Translations under genes and position numbers: made by a program
Notes under the pieces: model-generated
Databases searched by the model: none
The model's input: the letters and a program-made list of their open reading frames with translations, nothing else
What the model was told of the DNA's origin: nothing
Assembly: GCA_913061145.1 (NCBI GenBank)
Contig: CAJXUQ010000021.1
Location: forward strand, 1 to 63,331
Source of the DNA: an uncultured Haliea sp.
GTDB lineage: Bacteria; Pseudomonadota; Gammaproteobacteria; Pseudomonadales; Halieaceae
Direction of reading: 5' to 3'
DNA length: 63,331 nucleotides
Shown here: positions 46,100-54,938 of the stretch, piece by piece
Position numbering within the stretch: the first letter of the stretch is position 1
Layout: each line of letters starts with the position of its first letter

Positions 46100-47275
46100 T
46101 TACTTGGAGAGGAACGCCATCGCCTGCTCCAGCCCCTGGAGGGTGAGCGGGTACATGTGACCCTCCAGCAACTTGTGGGTCATCGCCGTAGACTGGGTGT
46201 ACTCCCACTCGTCACGCGGCACCGGATTGATCCAGGCCACTTTTTCGTAGGTCTGCTTGAGTCGCCGCATCCACACCTCGCCCGACTCCTCGTTCCAGTG
46301 CTCTACCGAGCCACCGGGCTGTGCAATCTCGTAGGGCGACATGGCGGCGTCGCCGACAAAAATCACTTTGTAGTCGTGGCTGTACTTGTGCATGACGTCC
46401 AGCAGCGACACGCGCTCGTTTTGCCGGCGCACGTTGTTACGCCACACACTTTCGTAAATGAAGTTGTGAAAGTAGAAGTATTCCATGTGCTTGAATTCAC
46501 TGCGCGCGGCCGAAAACAGCTCCTCACAGACACGCACATGCGGATCCATCGATCCCCCGACATCGAAAAACAGCAGCACTTTCACGGCGTTGTGCCGCTC
46601 GGGCACCATCTTGATATCCAGAAGGCCTGCATTACGCGCCGTCGAGCGAATGGTATCGTCGAGATCCAATTCATCGGCTGCACCGGTTCGCGCAAATTTG
46701 CGCAAGCGGCGCATCGCGACCTTGATATTCCGCGTGCCCAGTTCAACACTGTCGTCGAGATTGCGGAACTCGCGCTTGTCCCAGACCTTGACGGCCTTGC
46801 GATTACCGCCGTTCGGGCCCACGCGGATACCCTCGGGATGATAACCCTGCTGACCGAAAGGCGAAGTGCCGCCGGTACCGATCCATTTGTTGCCACCCTG
46901 GTGCCGTTTCTTCTGCTCCTCCAGGCGCTTCTTGAATTCCTCGATCAGCTTTTCCAGTCCGCCCAGGGATTCGATTTTCGCGCGGTCCTCCTCGGACAGC
47001 TGCTTCATGAACTCGGCGCGTAGCCAGTCGTCGGGGATGATCGCCTCGATGACGTCATCCAGGCCCTCCAGATCCTTGAAGTGTGCGCCGAAGGCCCTGT
47101 CAAAGCGGTCAAAGTACTTCTCATCCTTCACCAGGCAGGTGCGGCTGAAGTAGTAAAAGTCATCGATCGACGCGAAAACCACGTGCTGCCGGATGCCGCT
47201 AAGCAGATCCAGCAGTTCTCGCGTGGTCACCGGCACCCCGGCATCCCGCAGACCATGAAAAAAGTTGACCAGCAT
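46100..47275 (-). CDS. CoxE-type vWA-domain protein
   Basis: 391 residues. The N-terminal half is helical and charged (a coiled-coil-like stretch LEKLIEEFKKRLEEQKKRHQ near residues 107-126), followed by a Gly-rich linker and a C-terminal vWA fold with MIDAS start FFDVGGSMDPH and a late acidic VGDAAMSP. It starts 3 nt after the MoxR ATPase. MoxR and CoxE-type vWA proteins act together as chaperones that insert metal or activate complexes in characterised cases; the client here is unknown. Confidence 0.9.
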   Translation of the reverse strand: MLVNFFHGLRDAGVPVTTRELLDLLSGIRQHVVFASIDDFYYFSRTCLVKDEKYFDRFDRAFGAHFKDLEGLDDVIEAIIPDDWLRAEFMKQLSEEDRAKIESLGGLEKLIEEFKKRLEEQKKRHQGGNKWIGTGGTSPFGQQGYHPEGIRVGPNGGNRKAVKVWDKREFRNLDDSVELGTRNIKVAMRRLRKFARTGAADELDLDDTIRSTARNAGLLDIKMVPERHNAVKVLLFFDVGGSMDPHVRVCEELFSAARSEFKHMEYFYFHNFIYESVWRNNVRRQNERVSLLDVMHKYSHDYKVIFVGDAAMSPYEIAQPGGSVEHWNEESGEVWMRRLKQTYEKVAWINPVPRDEWEYTQSTAMTHKLLEGHMYPLTLQGLEQAMAFLSK

Positions 47276-47278
47276 GTG

Positions 47279-48127
47279 TCAGCGCGTCTCGCGACGGTGC
47301 ATGAAGGCCAGGCGCTCCAGCAAGTGCACATCCTGCTCGTTTTTCAGCAGTGCGCCGTAGAGGGGGGGAATCGCCTTGCTGGCATCGCGGTTCTTCAAAA
47401 CCTCATCAGGGATGTCGTCCGCGAGGATAAGCTTCAACCAATCGATCAGCTCGGAGGTCGATGGCTTTTTCTTCAAGCCGGGAATGGAGCGCAGATCGAA
47501 GAACACCTCCATCGCCTCCTGCACCAGTTCCTGGGCTATGCCCGGGTGATGCACGTCGATGATCGCGCGCATGGTGTCTCGGTCAGGGAAGTTGATGAAG
47601 TGGAAGAAGCAGCGGCGCAGGAACGCATCCGGCAGTTCCTTCTCGTTGTTGCTGGTGATGATGATGATGGGGCGGTGGCGGGCACGCACGGTCTCGCCGG
47701 TTTCGTAGACGAAAAACTCCATGCGATCCAGTTCAACCAGCAGGTCGTTGGGGAACTCGATGTCCGCCTTGTCGATCTCATCGATCAACAGCACGACCTG
47801 CTCCTCAGCCTCGAAGGCCTCCCACAGTTTGCCCTTCTTGATGTAGTTGCCGATGTCGTGCACCTTCTCGTTGCCGAGCTGGGAGTCCCGCAGGCGCGAG
47901 ACCGCATCGTACTCATACAGGCCCTGCTGGGCCTTGGTGGTGGATTTGATATGCCACTGGATCAGCCGCTTGCCCAGACCGAGCGCCACCTCCTCCGCAA
48001 GCATGGTTTTCCCCGTGCCCGGCTCACCCTTGATCAACAAAGGGCGCGCCAGGGTCACCGCCGCGTTAACAGCCATGCGCAGATCGTCGGTCGCGACGTA
48101 GCGCTCGGTTCCCTCAAATTTCATCAT
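47279..48127 (-). CDS. MoxR-family AAA+ ATPase
   Basis: 282 residues with Walker A GEPGTGKT (34-41), Walker B VLLIDEIDKAD, sensor-1 IITSNNEKELPDAFLRR and the arginine finger region. This is the chaperone-like MoxR branch. Two ATGs are adjacent (48127 and 48124); either may start. Upstream is a 58-bp gap with a T-rich minus-strand stretch that may hold a weak promoter or terminator, separating it from the secreted vWA gene. Confidence 0.93.
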   Translation of the reverse strand: MMKFEGTERYVATDDLRMAVNAAVTLARPLLIKGEPGTGKTMLAEEVALGLGKRLIQWHIKSTTKAQQGLYEYDAVSRLRDSQLGNEKVHDIGNYIKKGKLWEAFEAEEQVVLLIDEIDKADIEFPNDLLVELDRMEFFVYETGETVRARHRPIIIITSNNEKELPDAFLRRCFFHFINFPDRDTMRAIIDVHHPGIAQELVQEAMEVFFDLRSIPGLKKKPSTSELIDWLKLILADDIPDEVLKNRDASKAIPPLYGALLKNEQDVHLLERLAFMHRRETR

Positions 48128-48185
48128 CTGTTCAATACCCGTAAAAAAACAAAGCCGCCAAGGGTAGCGAGCGCCGCGCGCCTAA

Positions 48186-49709
48186 TCAAGGGGATTTCCC
48201 TTTCCCTTCATCTTCATCCGCTGTGGCGCTCAGCCCGGCCACGACGGTCTCATCCGCGGCGCCACGTGAGGCATCAAAACGACGCTGCCAGATGGCTAGC
48301 TTGCGCTTGCGACGACGCCGGTAAACCCACAGAGCGACTGCAACTGCCAGCAACAACAGAACCGCCAGCGTCAGTGCCGGGCGCTGTAAATCCTGTTCCG
48401 GCACCATTGGCGGGCGGGTGCTGATGGCCGGTGCTGCCTCCTCGGCAATCACCTCAATATAGAGCGGGAGTTCCCGTTGCAGGGTCTCACCGCGCAGCTG
48501 CACCAACAGCTGGTAACGCCCACCGCGTTCAAAGGCCGGGATGCTGACGCGATATTCCCCGGTCGCAGGAACCGGGTAGCGCCCGGTTACGTCGATCAGC
48601 TCGCTGTAAGCCTCCGGGCCGGTGATCTGTACCGACAGTGTGAACAGCTGCAGCAGGTCGGGCCGGGCGATGACGCCATCGCCGTCGCGCAGGCGGATGC
48701 CCAGCTCTGTAACGCGCCCCGCGGGAAGACTGTTGGGCAGTGGGTCGACTTCCAGCTTGAGATCCGAGATCACCGATACCCGGCTCCGGGCACCATCCGG
48801 CGCGACCAGTGTCCAGGCACCACGCTCCGGGGCGGTCACCGTGACGAGGGCAAACTGGCTGCTTTGAAACCAATCGACTCCGTCGGCATTCTGCGCCGGA
48901 CGATACACGCTGCCGCCCGGGCTGGTCAGGGTCACCTCCGCACCGGGTTCCTGCAGGAACACCAGGGCGGTAAACTCGTCCACTGTGTCATCGATCAGGA
49001 AGATATTGCCGACAATCGGCACCCGCGCCGTGGGCGCCACCATCTCCAGCGACTGCACAAAGATTTCTGTCAGTTGCGCCGCTGTACGCGCCTTCTCTGC
49101 AATCCCCGTGGTGCTGTTGGCCAGTGCGCGTAAAAAGGTCCAGTCGGCCTCCTCCGACAGCGCGATGGTGTGCACGGGTATGCCCGTCGCACCTAGCTTG
49201 GGCGCCGTCGCAGCGAGGAGGTCACGCGCTGCAGCGGCATTTGCCATCGGCGACGGTGACAGATCGACCTTGCCGTCGGTCAACAGCACGACGCTGGTGC
49301 GGTAGGTGGGATCCATACTGCCGATGTCGTAGGTCGCCGCAGCCAGCGCCGCGGGGATATTGGTGCGCTGCCCTGAGTTGTCAATGCGCGCCACAGCCTC
49401 GAGTGCGCGCTCCCGCCACCGGGCATCGACCACCTGGTGGGGAACAATCTGCTGTACGTCTTCACCGAATATCCAGACGCCGGCGCGGGCGCCATCGGGC
49501 AGGAGGCGAACGATCAGCTCAAGTGCGGGACCGCGCAGGTTGTCGGGATCGGACTCTTTCATGCTCCCCGAAATATCGATCAGCAGGCGCAGGTCCGGCT
49601 GTGGCCCGATGGGGGGTTGCGCGTGGAGCGCAGTCGGTGTGCCAAGCAGTACGGCAAGAAACAGGAAAATACGCGGGAATAATGCTTTGCTTCCAAACTG
49701 AACGGACAT
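48186..49709 (-). CDS. Secreted, membrane-anchored vWA-domain protein
   Basis: 507 residues: signal peptide (PRIFLFLAVLLGTPTALHAQ), vWA domain with MIDAS DISGSMKESD at about 44-53 and LLTDGKVDLS, then two beta-rich segments (about 225-420), a C-terminal helix (TLAVLLLLAVAVALWVY) and a short basic/charged cytoplasmic tail. It starts with a good GGAGGAG. It would expose its vWA domain in the periplasm. Grouped with a small membrane protein and MoxR/CoxE-vWA genes. Confidence 0.88.
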   Translation of the reverse strand: MSVQFGSKALFPRIFLFLAVLLGTPTALHAQPPIGPQPDLRLLIDISGSMKESDPDNLRGPALELIVRLLPDGARAGVWIFGEDVQQIVPHQVVDARWRERALEAVARIDNSGQRTNIPAALAAATYDIGSMDPTYRTSVVLLTDGKVDLSPSPMANAAAARDLLAATAPKLGATGIPVHTIALSEEADWTFLRALANSTTGIAEKARTAAQLTEIFVQSLEMVAPTARVPIVGNIFLIDDTVDEFTALVFLQEPGAEVTLTSPGGSVYRPAQNADGVDWFQSSQFALVTVTAPERGAWTLVAPDGARSRVSVISDLKLEVDPLPNSLPAGRVTELGIRLRDGDGVIARPDLLQLFTLSVQITGPEAYSELIDVTGRYPVPATGEYRVSIPAFERGGRYQLLVQLRGETLQRELPLYIEVIAEEAAPAISTRPPMVPEQDLQRPALTLAVLLLLAVAVALWVYRRRRKRKLAIWQRRFDASRGAADETVVAGLSATADEDEGKGKSP

Positions 49710-49724
49710 AACAGCTCCTCCGGA

Positions 49725-50078
49725 TCATTGATCGCCAGGTGCATGCCGTGCGCGGCGCAACACGGTTATTCTCAGTAGCAGGGTGACTACCAGCGCGAGC
49801 CCCAACGCGGCGACCAGCGGGCGCACTGCGTGGGCGGCGGCCTCGGGGCCCGCTGTCAGCAGCTGGAACGCAGCCACGATAAGCGCGGGGGCAAACGTAT
49901 CCACCCCCTCATAGGGATAGGCCGGCGTCATCAGCAGCGCGGCACCTGCCAGTAGCAGCAGCCAGCGCCAGGCCGGTGACCAGACCCGCCGTAGCCACCA
50001 GAACATCGCGACCAGCGCCAGCAGGGCCGTCCCCAGGTAAACCAGGGTGGCGATAAGGTAGTCCGGCTGTTCCGTCAT
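49725..50078 (-). CDS. Small three-helix membrane protein
   Basis: 117 residues with three hydrophobic helices (YLIATLVYLGTALLALVAMF, WLLLLAGAALLMTPAYPY and LVAALGLALVVTLLLRI). No known family. It starts within the end of ycgN (4-nt overlap) and lies 15 nt from the vWA gene, so it is co-transcribed with both and could anchor or partner the periplasmic vWA protein. Confidence 0.75.
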   Translation of the reverse strand: MTEQPDYLIATLVYLGTALLALVAMFWWLRRVWSPAWRWLLLLAGAALLMTPAYPYEGVDTFAPALIVAAFQLLTAGPEAAAHAVRPLVAALGLALVVTLLLRITVLRRARHAPGDQ

Positions 50079-50524
50079 CGCGTGCCCTCCTCTACCCAGT
50101 GCACAATCTGCTCTTCGTAGCTGTCCGGGTGCACATGCAGCTCCGAGACTACACGCCCGCGCACGGAAATGCCCGCCCTGTGCACCGTGGCAGCATCGCC
50201 GGAAAGCAGCGGGTGCCAGGGATGCAGTGGCTCCCCACGCGCGCGCAGGCGGTAGGCACAGGTGGCAGGCAACCAGCTCAGCGCGTCCGCGATATTGGCC
50301 GGACCCAGTGTAATACAGTCCGCCACCAGACTGCTGCGATGCCGGTAATCTCGACAGCGACAGGTCTCGGTATCGAGAAACCGGCAGCTCACCCGGGTGT
50401 AGAACACCTCACCGCTGTCGGCATCCTCCAGTTTGTGCAGGCAACAGCGGGCGCAGCCATCGCAGAGCGCCTCCCATTGCGCCGCATTGAGGGATTCCAG
50501 CGGCTGCTCCCACCACTCAGTCAC
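50075..50524 (-). CDS. ycgN: YcgN-family (UPF0260) cysteine-cluster protein
   Basis: 149 residues from the GTG at 50524. It contains the YkgJ-type cysteine cluster CDGCARCC, further cysteines in VSCRFLDTETCRCRDY and a late CAYR. The spacing suggests an Fe-S or zinc site. Function unknown; the pairing with ycgL and rnd is conserved in gammaproteobacteria. Confidence 0.9.
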   Translation of the reverse strand: MTEWWEQPLESLNAAQWEALCDGCARCCLHKLEDADSGEVFYTRVSCRFLDTETCRCRDYRHRSSLVADCITLGPANIADALSWLPATCAYRLRARGEPLHPWHPLLSGDAATVHRAGISVRGRVVSELHVHPDSYEEQIVHWVEEGTR

Positions 50525-50789
50525 GGGCGCTCTCCCGCTGTGTGTACACTGCGTCCGCAGGGGGCATTTGCAGGAAAAACCCCTGCGACTCAATACTGGC
50601 CAGGACGTCGGCCGCGTTCACGCGAGCCAGCTTGCGCGTTGGCGAGATCGCCAGTACCAGTACAGGCTGCGGTTCGCCGAAGCGCGCGAGCAGCGTCTCG
50701 GGCACGCGCGCACAGCCCTCTGCCTTGTCCACGTAAAGGTACATTTCAGGCTTCAGCGGGCTGCGGAACACCTGGCAGATACGCGTCAC
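50517..50789 (-). CDS. ycgL: YcgL-family protein
   Basis: 90 residues starting at the GTG at 50789, whose GTGA overlaps the rnd stop. It matches the short YcgL family: CQVFRSPLKPEMYLYVDK, LLARFGEPQPVLVL and a C-terminal GFFLQMPP. The much longer open frame upstream runs inside rnd and is not used. Function unknown. Confidence 0.9.
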   Translation of the reverse strand: MTRICQVFRSPLKPEMYLYVDKAEGCARVPETLLARFGEPQPVLVLAISPTRKLARVNAADVLASIESQGFFLQMPPADAVYTQRESARD

Positions 50790-51901
50790 GACACCCTCTC
50801 CCGCAACCGTTGGCGCAGGGGCACGATCACCCGCTCGTGACGCCAGCCGGACCAGCTCGGTGGGTCCTCCAGCGCCTCTCCCCGATGCTGCCGCAACAGG
50901 ACTTCGTAGTCGCGGGCGGCAAGCAATGCCTCGGGCACCGTGCCGAGTTCGGCAGCGATCTCCCTGGACCACTGTTTCAACGCCTGCAGGGACTTGCGCC
51001 CGGCGGGATCCAGCGGCTGCGGCAGACGCTGCGGCAGCGCCTCTTCCGGGAGTTCACGCTGCGCAGCCAGCAGCTGCAGCAGCGCCGCACCATCACGGCG
51101 CAGTGAACCCGGGCTCAGCAGGCCGAGTTTTTCCAGCGATGTGTGTGATTGCGGATCTTTCTCCGCAAGTCCGAGACAGGCGGCATCGTCTATAATCCAG
51201 CCGCGCGGCTTGTCCCGCTGGCGGGCTGTTGCATCGCGCCAGGCGCACAGTGCATACAGGCGCCCTGTCGCGCGCCGGTCCAGCTTCCAGGCTGACTTGA
51301 TCCTGGATACACCATGATCACCGGGCGCGCGGTAGGCCGCGAGCGCATCCTCGCCATCCGCAAGCACCCACTCGAACTTGCCCTGCGCCTCACAATCCGC
51401 CGCCAGCCGACGCCACAGCGGCAACAAATGGGCTACATCCTGTGCAGCGTACTCACACTGCGCTGCAGTGAGCGGGCGCTGCAGCCAGTCTGAGCGGGTC
51501 TCTTCCTTGGGCACATCCACGCCCTCACAGGCCAGCACCAGCGCGCGGTAGCCCATACCAAAACCCAGATTCAGCAACCCCGCGGCGCGCTGGGTGTCGA
51601 ACAGAGGCTCGGGCAGCACGCCCAACCAGCGATCAAACACTTCCAGGTCTTCGCTCGGGGAATGCAGTACCTTGACGGTCTCCGCGGCTTGCAGCAGTTC
51701 CCTCAGAGGTTGCAGGTCGCTCACCTGCAGGGGGTCTACCAGCCAGGCTTCCTCGCCAAAACACAGTTGCACCAGCGCCACCTGCGGGTAGAAGGTGCTG
51801 CGGCGCATGAATTCGGTATCAACCGCAACCGCGGGTGCACCGCTGAAGCGTTGCAGCAAGGTCCGCAACGCATGATCAGATTCAATCAACTGCCACTGCA
51901 T
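50786..51901 (-). CDS. rnd: Ribonuclease D
   Basis: A 3'-5' exoribonuclease acting in tRNA 3' maturation. 371 residues with the DEDD exonuclease domain (AVDTEFMRR, DTQRAAGLLNLG, YAAQDVAHLL) and a C-terminal HRDC region. The ATG at 51901 directly abuts the recR stop. Confidence 0.95.
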   Translation of the reverse strand: MQWQLIESDHALRTLLQRFSGAPAVAVDTEFMRRSTFYPQVALVQLCFGEEAWLVDPLQVSDLQPLRELLQAAETVKVLHSPSEDLEVFDRWLGVLPEPLFDTQRAAGLLNLGFGMGYRALVLACEGVDVPKEETRSDWLQRPLTAAQCEYAAQDVAHLLPLWRRLAADCEAQGKFEWVLADGEDALAAYRAPGDHGVSRIKSAWKLDRRATGRLYALCAWRDATARQRDKPRGWIIDDAACLGLAEKDPQSHTSLEKLGLLSPGSLRRDGAALLQLLAAQRELPEEALPQRLPQPLDPAGRKSLQALKQWSREIAAELGTVPEALLAARDYEVLLRQHRGEALEDPPSWSGWRHERVIVPLRQRLRERVS

Positions 51902-52510
51902 TCAGCCGTCTCCACTCATCTGGCGTCGGCCACTGAACGCGTGTGCCAGCGTATTGCCATCAACGTATTCCAACTCACCGCCGAGCGGCACGCCGTGCGC
52001 AATACGTGAAACCCGAATGCCCCGGGGCAACAACATATCCGATAGATAGTAGGCGGTTGCTTCACCCTCCACCGTGGGGTTGGTGGCCAGAATAACCTCG
52101 GTGATGCCTTCATCAACCACCCGCTGCTGGAACCTGTCTAGCCCGATCTCAGCAGGGCCTATGCCGTCGATGGGTGACAGATGACCCATCAGCACAAAAT
52201 ACAGGCCGCGATAACTACCGCTCTGTTCTACAGCGAGCACGTCAGCCGGGGTTTCCAGTACGCATATGGTCTGCCGGTCGCGGCGTGGATCGCTGCAGAT
52301 TTCGCAGACATCGTGCTCACTGAAGTTCCTGCACAGGGTACAGTGATCAATGCGGTCCATCGCGACACGCAGTGCTTCGGCCAGTGCCAGTGCGCCGGCG
52401 CGGTCGCGCTCCAGCAGGTGCATAGACATGCGCTGGGCAGACTTCGGACCAACGCCGGGCAGGCAACGCAGGGCATCGATCAACTGCGCCAGGACGGGGC
52501 TGAACTTCAT
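51902..52510 (-). CDS. recR: Recombination protein RecR
   Basis: RecR works with RecO/RecF to load RecA at gaps. 202 residues from the ATG at 52510. It has the helix-hairpin-helix ([14 protein letters not shown]), a four-cysteine zinc site (CTLCRNFS and CEICSD) and a TOPRIM domain ([13 protein letters not shown]). It follows ybaB by 7 nt, the usual dnaX-ybaB-recR order. Confidence 0.97.
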   Translation of the reverse strand: MKFSPVLAQLIDALRCLPGVGPKSAQRMSMHLLERDRAGALALAEALRVAMDRIDHCTLCRNFSEHDVCEICSDPRRDRQTICVLETPADVLAVEQSGSYRGLYFVLMGHLSPIDGIGPAEIGLDRFQQRVVDEGITEVILATNPTVEGEATAYYLSDMLLPRGIRVSRIAHGVPLGGELEYVDGNTLAHAFSGRRQMSGDG

Positions 52511-52517
52511 GGCGCGC

Positions 52518-52838
52518 TCAAAACGGCAACTTGAAACCGGGCGGCAGGTTGAGCCCGGCGGCCAGACCGGCCATGGACTCCCGGTTCTGCTCTTCCACCC
52601 GACGCACGGCATCGTTGACCGCCGCGGCGAGCAGGTCCTCCAGTACCTCGCGCGATTCGCTGAGAACGCTGTCGTCAATACGCACGCGCTTGACATCATG
52701 GCGACCGTTCATCGTCACCCGAACAAGGCCCGCGGCCGCCTCGCCGGTCACCTCTTTCTGTGCCAGTTCTTCCTGCGCCTTCTGCATGTCGGCCTGCATT
52801 TTCTGGGCCTGTTGCATCAGGTCGGTAATGCCTTTCAT
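52518..52838 (-). CDS. ybaB: YbaB/EbfC nucleoid-associated protein
   Basis: A small nucleoid-associated DNA-binding protein. 106 residues: N-terminal helix [39 protein letters not shown] and [10 protein letters not shown]. Located between dnaX and recR as in most gammaproteobacteria. Confidence 0.96.
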   Translation of the reverse strand: MKGITDLMQQAQKMQADMQKAQEELAQKEVTGEAAAGLVRVTMNGRHDVKRVRIDDSVLSESREVLEDLLAAAVNDAVRRVEEQNRESMAGLAAGLNLPPGFKLPF

Positions 52839-52847
52839 GTCGTGTCC

Positions 52848-54587
52848 TCAGGGTTCCAGGGGCGTAATAGAGGTGCGATCCAGTTCGCCATCAAAGCGCT
52901 GAATCAGCCGTTGCACACGCGCATCAGACTCGATCGCCACCTCAGCCGCCCGTTGCCGTTCCTGCTTGTGCCGCGCCGTGCGCATTGCCGGCGTTTCCGA
53001 GGCGGGCCGCCCTGGCTCTATGGACACTGACACCGGTGTATCGAAGTAGTTCTGCAATGCGAGGCGAATACGCTCTGCGTGTCCCGGGTTGAACAGCCCC
53101 ATCTGGTTGTCGTCGAGTACGAAACGGAAGTCGTTGCCCTGCTGCGACTCAAGAGCGCAGTGTGAAGCGATGCTCAAGACCATGCCAGCGAGACCCAGCC
53201 GATCCAGCAAGTCCGGCCAGTCGGCACAGGCGGTCAGGGCCGGTGGACTGGCGCGGTCGAGTTGCAGCCGCGCACCGGCGGTAGCCTTGGCCGGCTCCGC
53301 AGCGGGCACCGATACCAAGGCTGGGGACTCAGCCGCCGCAGGAGGCTCAGCCGCTGCAGGCGATTCGATAACCGCCATCGCAGCCTCCTCAGCAGGTGCG
53401 GCAGACTGCCGCGCGGCAGCGCTGCCGTGTTTTGATGGCGCTGGACCGGCCGTGCCGGATGCACCGTCTGCGGATGGAATCAGGCTGCCATCATCGGGCA
53501 GAACCAGTGGGCGGAAGGCGAGCATACGCAACACGGTCATTTCAAACCCACTGCGAGGATCAGCGGCATGCGGGAGATCGCGCTTGCCGTTCAGGGCCAT
53601 CTGGTAAAACAACTGCGCGTCTTCCGCCGTCAGCGACAGGGCCAGACGCGCCACGCGCTCGCTGTCTCCACGGCTATTGTCAGTGTGGTCGGGCAGCATC
53701 TGCACCACCGCAACACGGTGCAGGAGTGACAGCAATTCATCGAGACCGGACTCAAAGTCCGGCGCGTGCTCCGCCATATGCGCCACCGCGGCCAGCGCGG
53801 CTGCAGCATCTCCCGCCGCTACCGCCTCCAGCACGGCATAGACAAAGGTCATGTCCACGGTGCCCAACATGCTGCGCACGCCCGCCTCGGTGATCGCCCC
53901 CGCGCCAAAGGCAATCGCCTGGTCTGTGAGGCTTAAGGCGTCGCGCATACTCCCGTCTGCCGACCGCCCAAGCAGCCACAGTGCGGGCTCCTCGTAGCGA
54001 ATCATCTCGGCATCAAGCACCGCGGCCAAATGGGCTGCAATCTGCTCTGGAACCATGTTTTTCAGGTTGAATTGCAGACAGCGCGAAAGCACAGTAGCCG
54101 GCAGTTTCTGCGGGTCTGTGGTGGCGAGCAGGAACTTGACGTGAGGCGGCGGTTCTTCGAGCGTTTTCAGCAAGGCGTTGAAACTGCTGTTGGACAGCAT
54201 GTGCACTTCGTCAATCAGGTAGACCTTGTAGCGCGATCGTGTGGGGGCATACTGCACGTTTTCCAGCAGGTCGCGCGTGTCTTCCACCTTGGTACGCGAG
54301 GCGGCATCCACTTCCAGCAGATCGACACTGCGCCCCTCGGCAATTTCCAGGCAAGAGCTACACGACCCGCAGGGTTCAGAGCTGACCCCTGCTTCGCAGT
54401 TGAGGCTTTTCGCGAGTATCCGTGCGATTGTGGTTTTGCCGACGCCGCGGGTGCCAGTGAACAGGTAGGCGTGATGGAGCCTGTCGTGATCCAGCGCGTT
54501 TATCAGCGCCTGTAATACATGCTCCTGGCCCACCATTTCGCTGAACCGACGGGGCCGCCACTTGCGTGCGAGTACCTGATACGACAT
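52848..54587 (-). CDS. dnaX: DNA polymerase III subunit gamma/tau
   Basis: The clamp-loader motor and organiser of the polymerase III holoenzyme. The ATG at 54587 (MSYQVLARKWRPRRF) gives 579 residues; upstream residues in the open frame belong to the ffs RNA region. Walker A GTRGVGKTT, the zinc cluster CGSCSSC, Walker B LIDEVHM and sensor-1 LATTD are present. A low-complexity Ala/Pro/Glu linker at about 385-440 precedes the C-terminal tau domain. I see no A-rich slippery heptamer like the E. coli frameshift site. Confidence 0.97.
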   Translation of the reverse strand: MSYQVLARKWRPRRFSEMVGQEHVLQALINALDHDRLHHAYLFTGTRGVGKTTIARILAKSLNCEAGVSSEPCGSCSSCLEIAEGRSVDLLEVDAASRTKVEDTRDLLENVQYAPTRSRYKVYLIDEVHMLSNSSFNALLKTLEEPPPHVKFLLATTDPQKLPATVLSRCLQFNLKNMVPEQIAAHLAAVLDAEMIRYEEPALWLLGRSADGSMRDALSLTDQAIAFGAGAITEAGVRSMLGTVDMTFVYAVLEAVAAGDAAAALAAVAHMAEHAPDFESGLDELLSLLHRVAVVQMLPDHTDNSRGDSERVARLALSLTAEDAQLFYQMALNGKRDLPHAADPRSGFEMTVLRMLAFRPLVLPDDGSLIPSADGASGTAGPAPSKHGSAAARQSAAPAEEAAMAVIESPAAAEPPAAAESPALVSVPAAEPAKATAGARLQLDRASPPALTACADWPDLLDRLGLAGMVLSIASHCALESQQGNDFRFVLDDNQMGLFNPGHAERIRLALQNYFDTPVSVSIEPGRPASETPAMRTARHKQERQRAAEVAIESDARVQRLIQRFDGELDRTSITPLEP

Positions 54588-54661
54588 GTCAAACTGGCCT
54601 TGCCGAAAAGCGCAAAGGATACACCACCCCCGGTGACGGGGCACAGGCAATTCGGGAAAGA

Positions 54662-54771
54662 GGCAACCCGGGCAGCCACACCCCGGCACACGCATCAGTA
54701 ACTACCGTTGCTCCCTTCCGGGCCTGGCGGGGTTCGCTACCTGGCGTTGCGAGGGGACCACCCGGGTCGCC
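54662..54771 (-). ncRNA. ffs: Signal recognition particle RNA (4.5S)
   Basis: The minus strand contains the SRP RNA core CCAGGCCCGGAAGGGAGCA with the GGAA tetraloop, flanked by matching strands: the 5' end GGCGACCCGGG pairs with the 3' CCCGGGTTGCC. The conserved GCGTGTGCCGGGGTGT is also present. Length about 110 nt. Placement just upstream of dnaX is known in Pseudomonas. With the promoter at 54779-54807, it explains the 351-bp stretch between dnaX and the efflux operon. Confidence 0.93.
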
Positions 54772-54778
54772 GGGCGGC

Positions 54779-54807
54779 ATTCTCCCTGAATCCCCGGCTG
54801 GCTGCAA
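54779..54807 (-). promoter_or_regulatory. Promoter of 4.5S RNA
   Basis: Minus strand TTGCAG (54807-54802), 17-bp spacer, GAGAAT (54784-54779), then 7 nt of GC-rich discriminator to the predicted RNA 5' end at 54771. Confidence 0.65.
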
Positions 54808-54854
54808 CCGGCGCGTTACGCGGGGCGCTACCCGCCAACGCCAAGCGGCTGCCG

Positions 54855-54868
54855 CATCACTTGTGATG
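54855..54868. promoter_or_regulatory. Palindrome CATCAC-TT-GTGATG
   Basis: A perfect 6-bp inverted repeat with a 2-nt centre between ffs and the efflux operon, separate from the operator array. Possible binding site; regulator unknown. Confidence 0.35.
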
Positions 54869-54885
54869 TTGGTGCTTCCCCTGGG

Positions 54886-54927
54886 ATGTTAAATCCTCTA
54901 ACATTACATGTTAAAGCTATTAACATA
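54886..54927 (+). promoter_or_regulatory. TetR-type operator array of the efflux operon
   Basis: Four alternating half-sites, ATGTTA (54886), TAACAT (54899), ATGTTA (54908) and TTAACAT (54920), form nested inverted repeats: TAACAT-TAC-ATGTTA and TGTTAA-AGCTA-TTAACA. They lie immediately before the first efflux gene (ATG 54939). The co-transcribed TetR protein is the obvious candidate ligand. Confidence 0.7.
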
Positions 54928-54938
54928 CAGGCGTTCGC

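Noticed and set aside
46100-49709. MoxR/vWA genes as an anti-phage or ternary defence module
   Set aside because: They sit in a conserved housekeeping run (dnaX-recR-rnd-ycgLN) with no nuclease, phosphatase or other effector gene; listed instead as an unexplained chaperone-like cluster.
50790-50972. Long N-terminal extension of YcgL
   Set aside because: It runs inside rnd in another frame; the GTG at 50789 gives the family length.
54588-54695. Extended N-terminus of DnaX
   Set aside because: The residues upstream of MSYQVLARKW come from the 4.5S RNA region and are not conserved.
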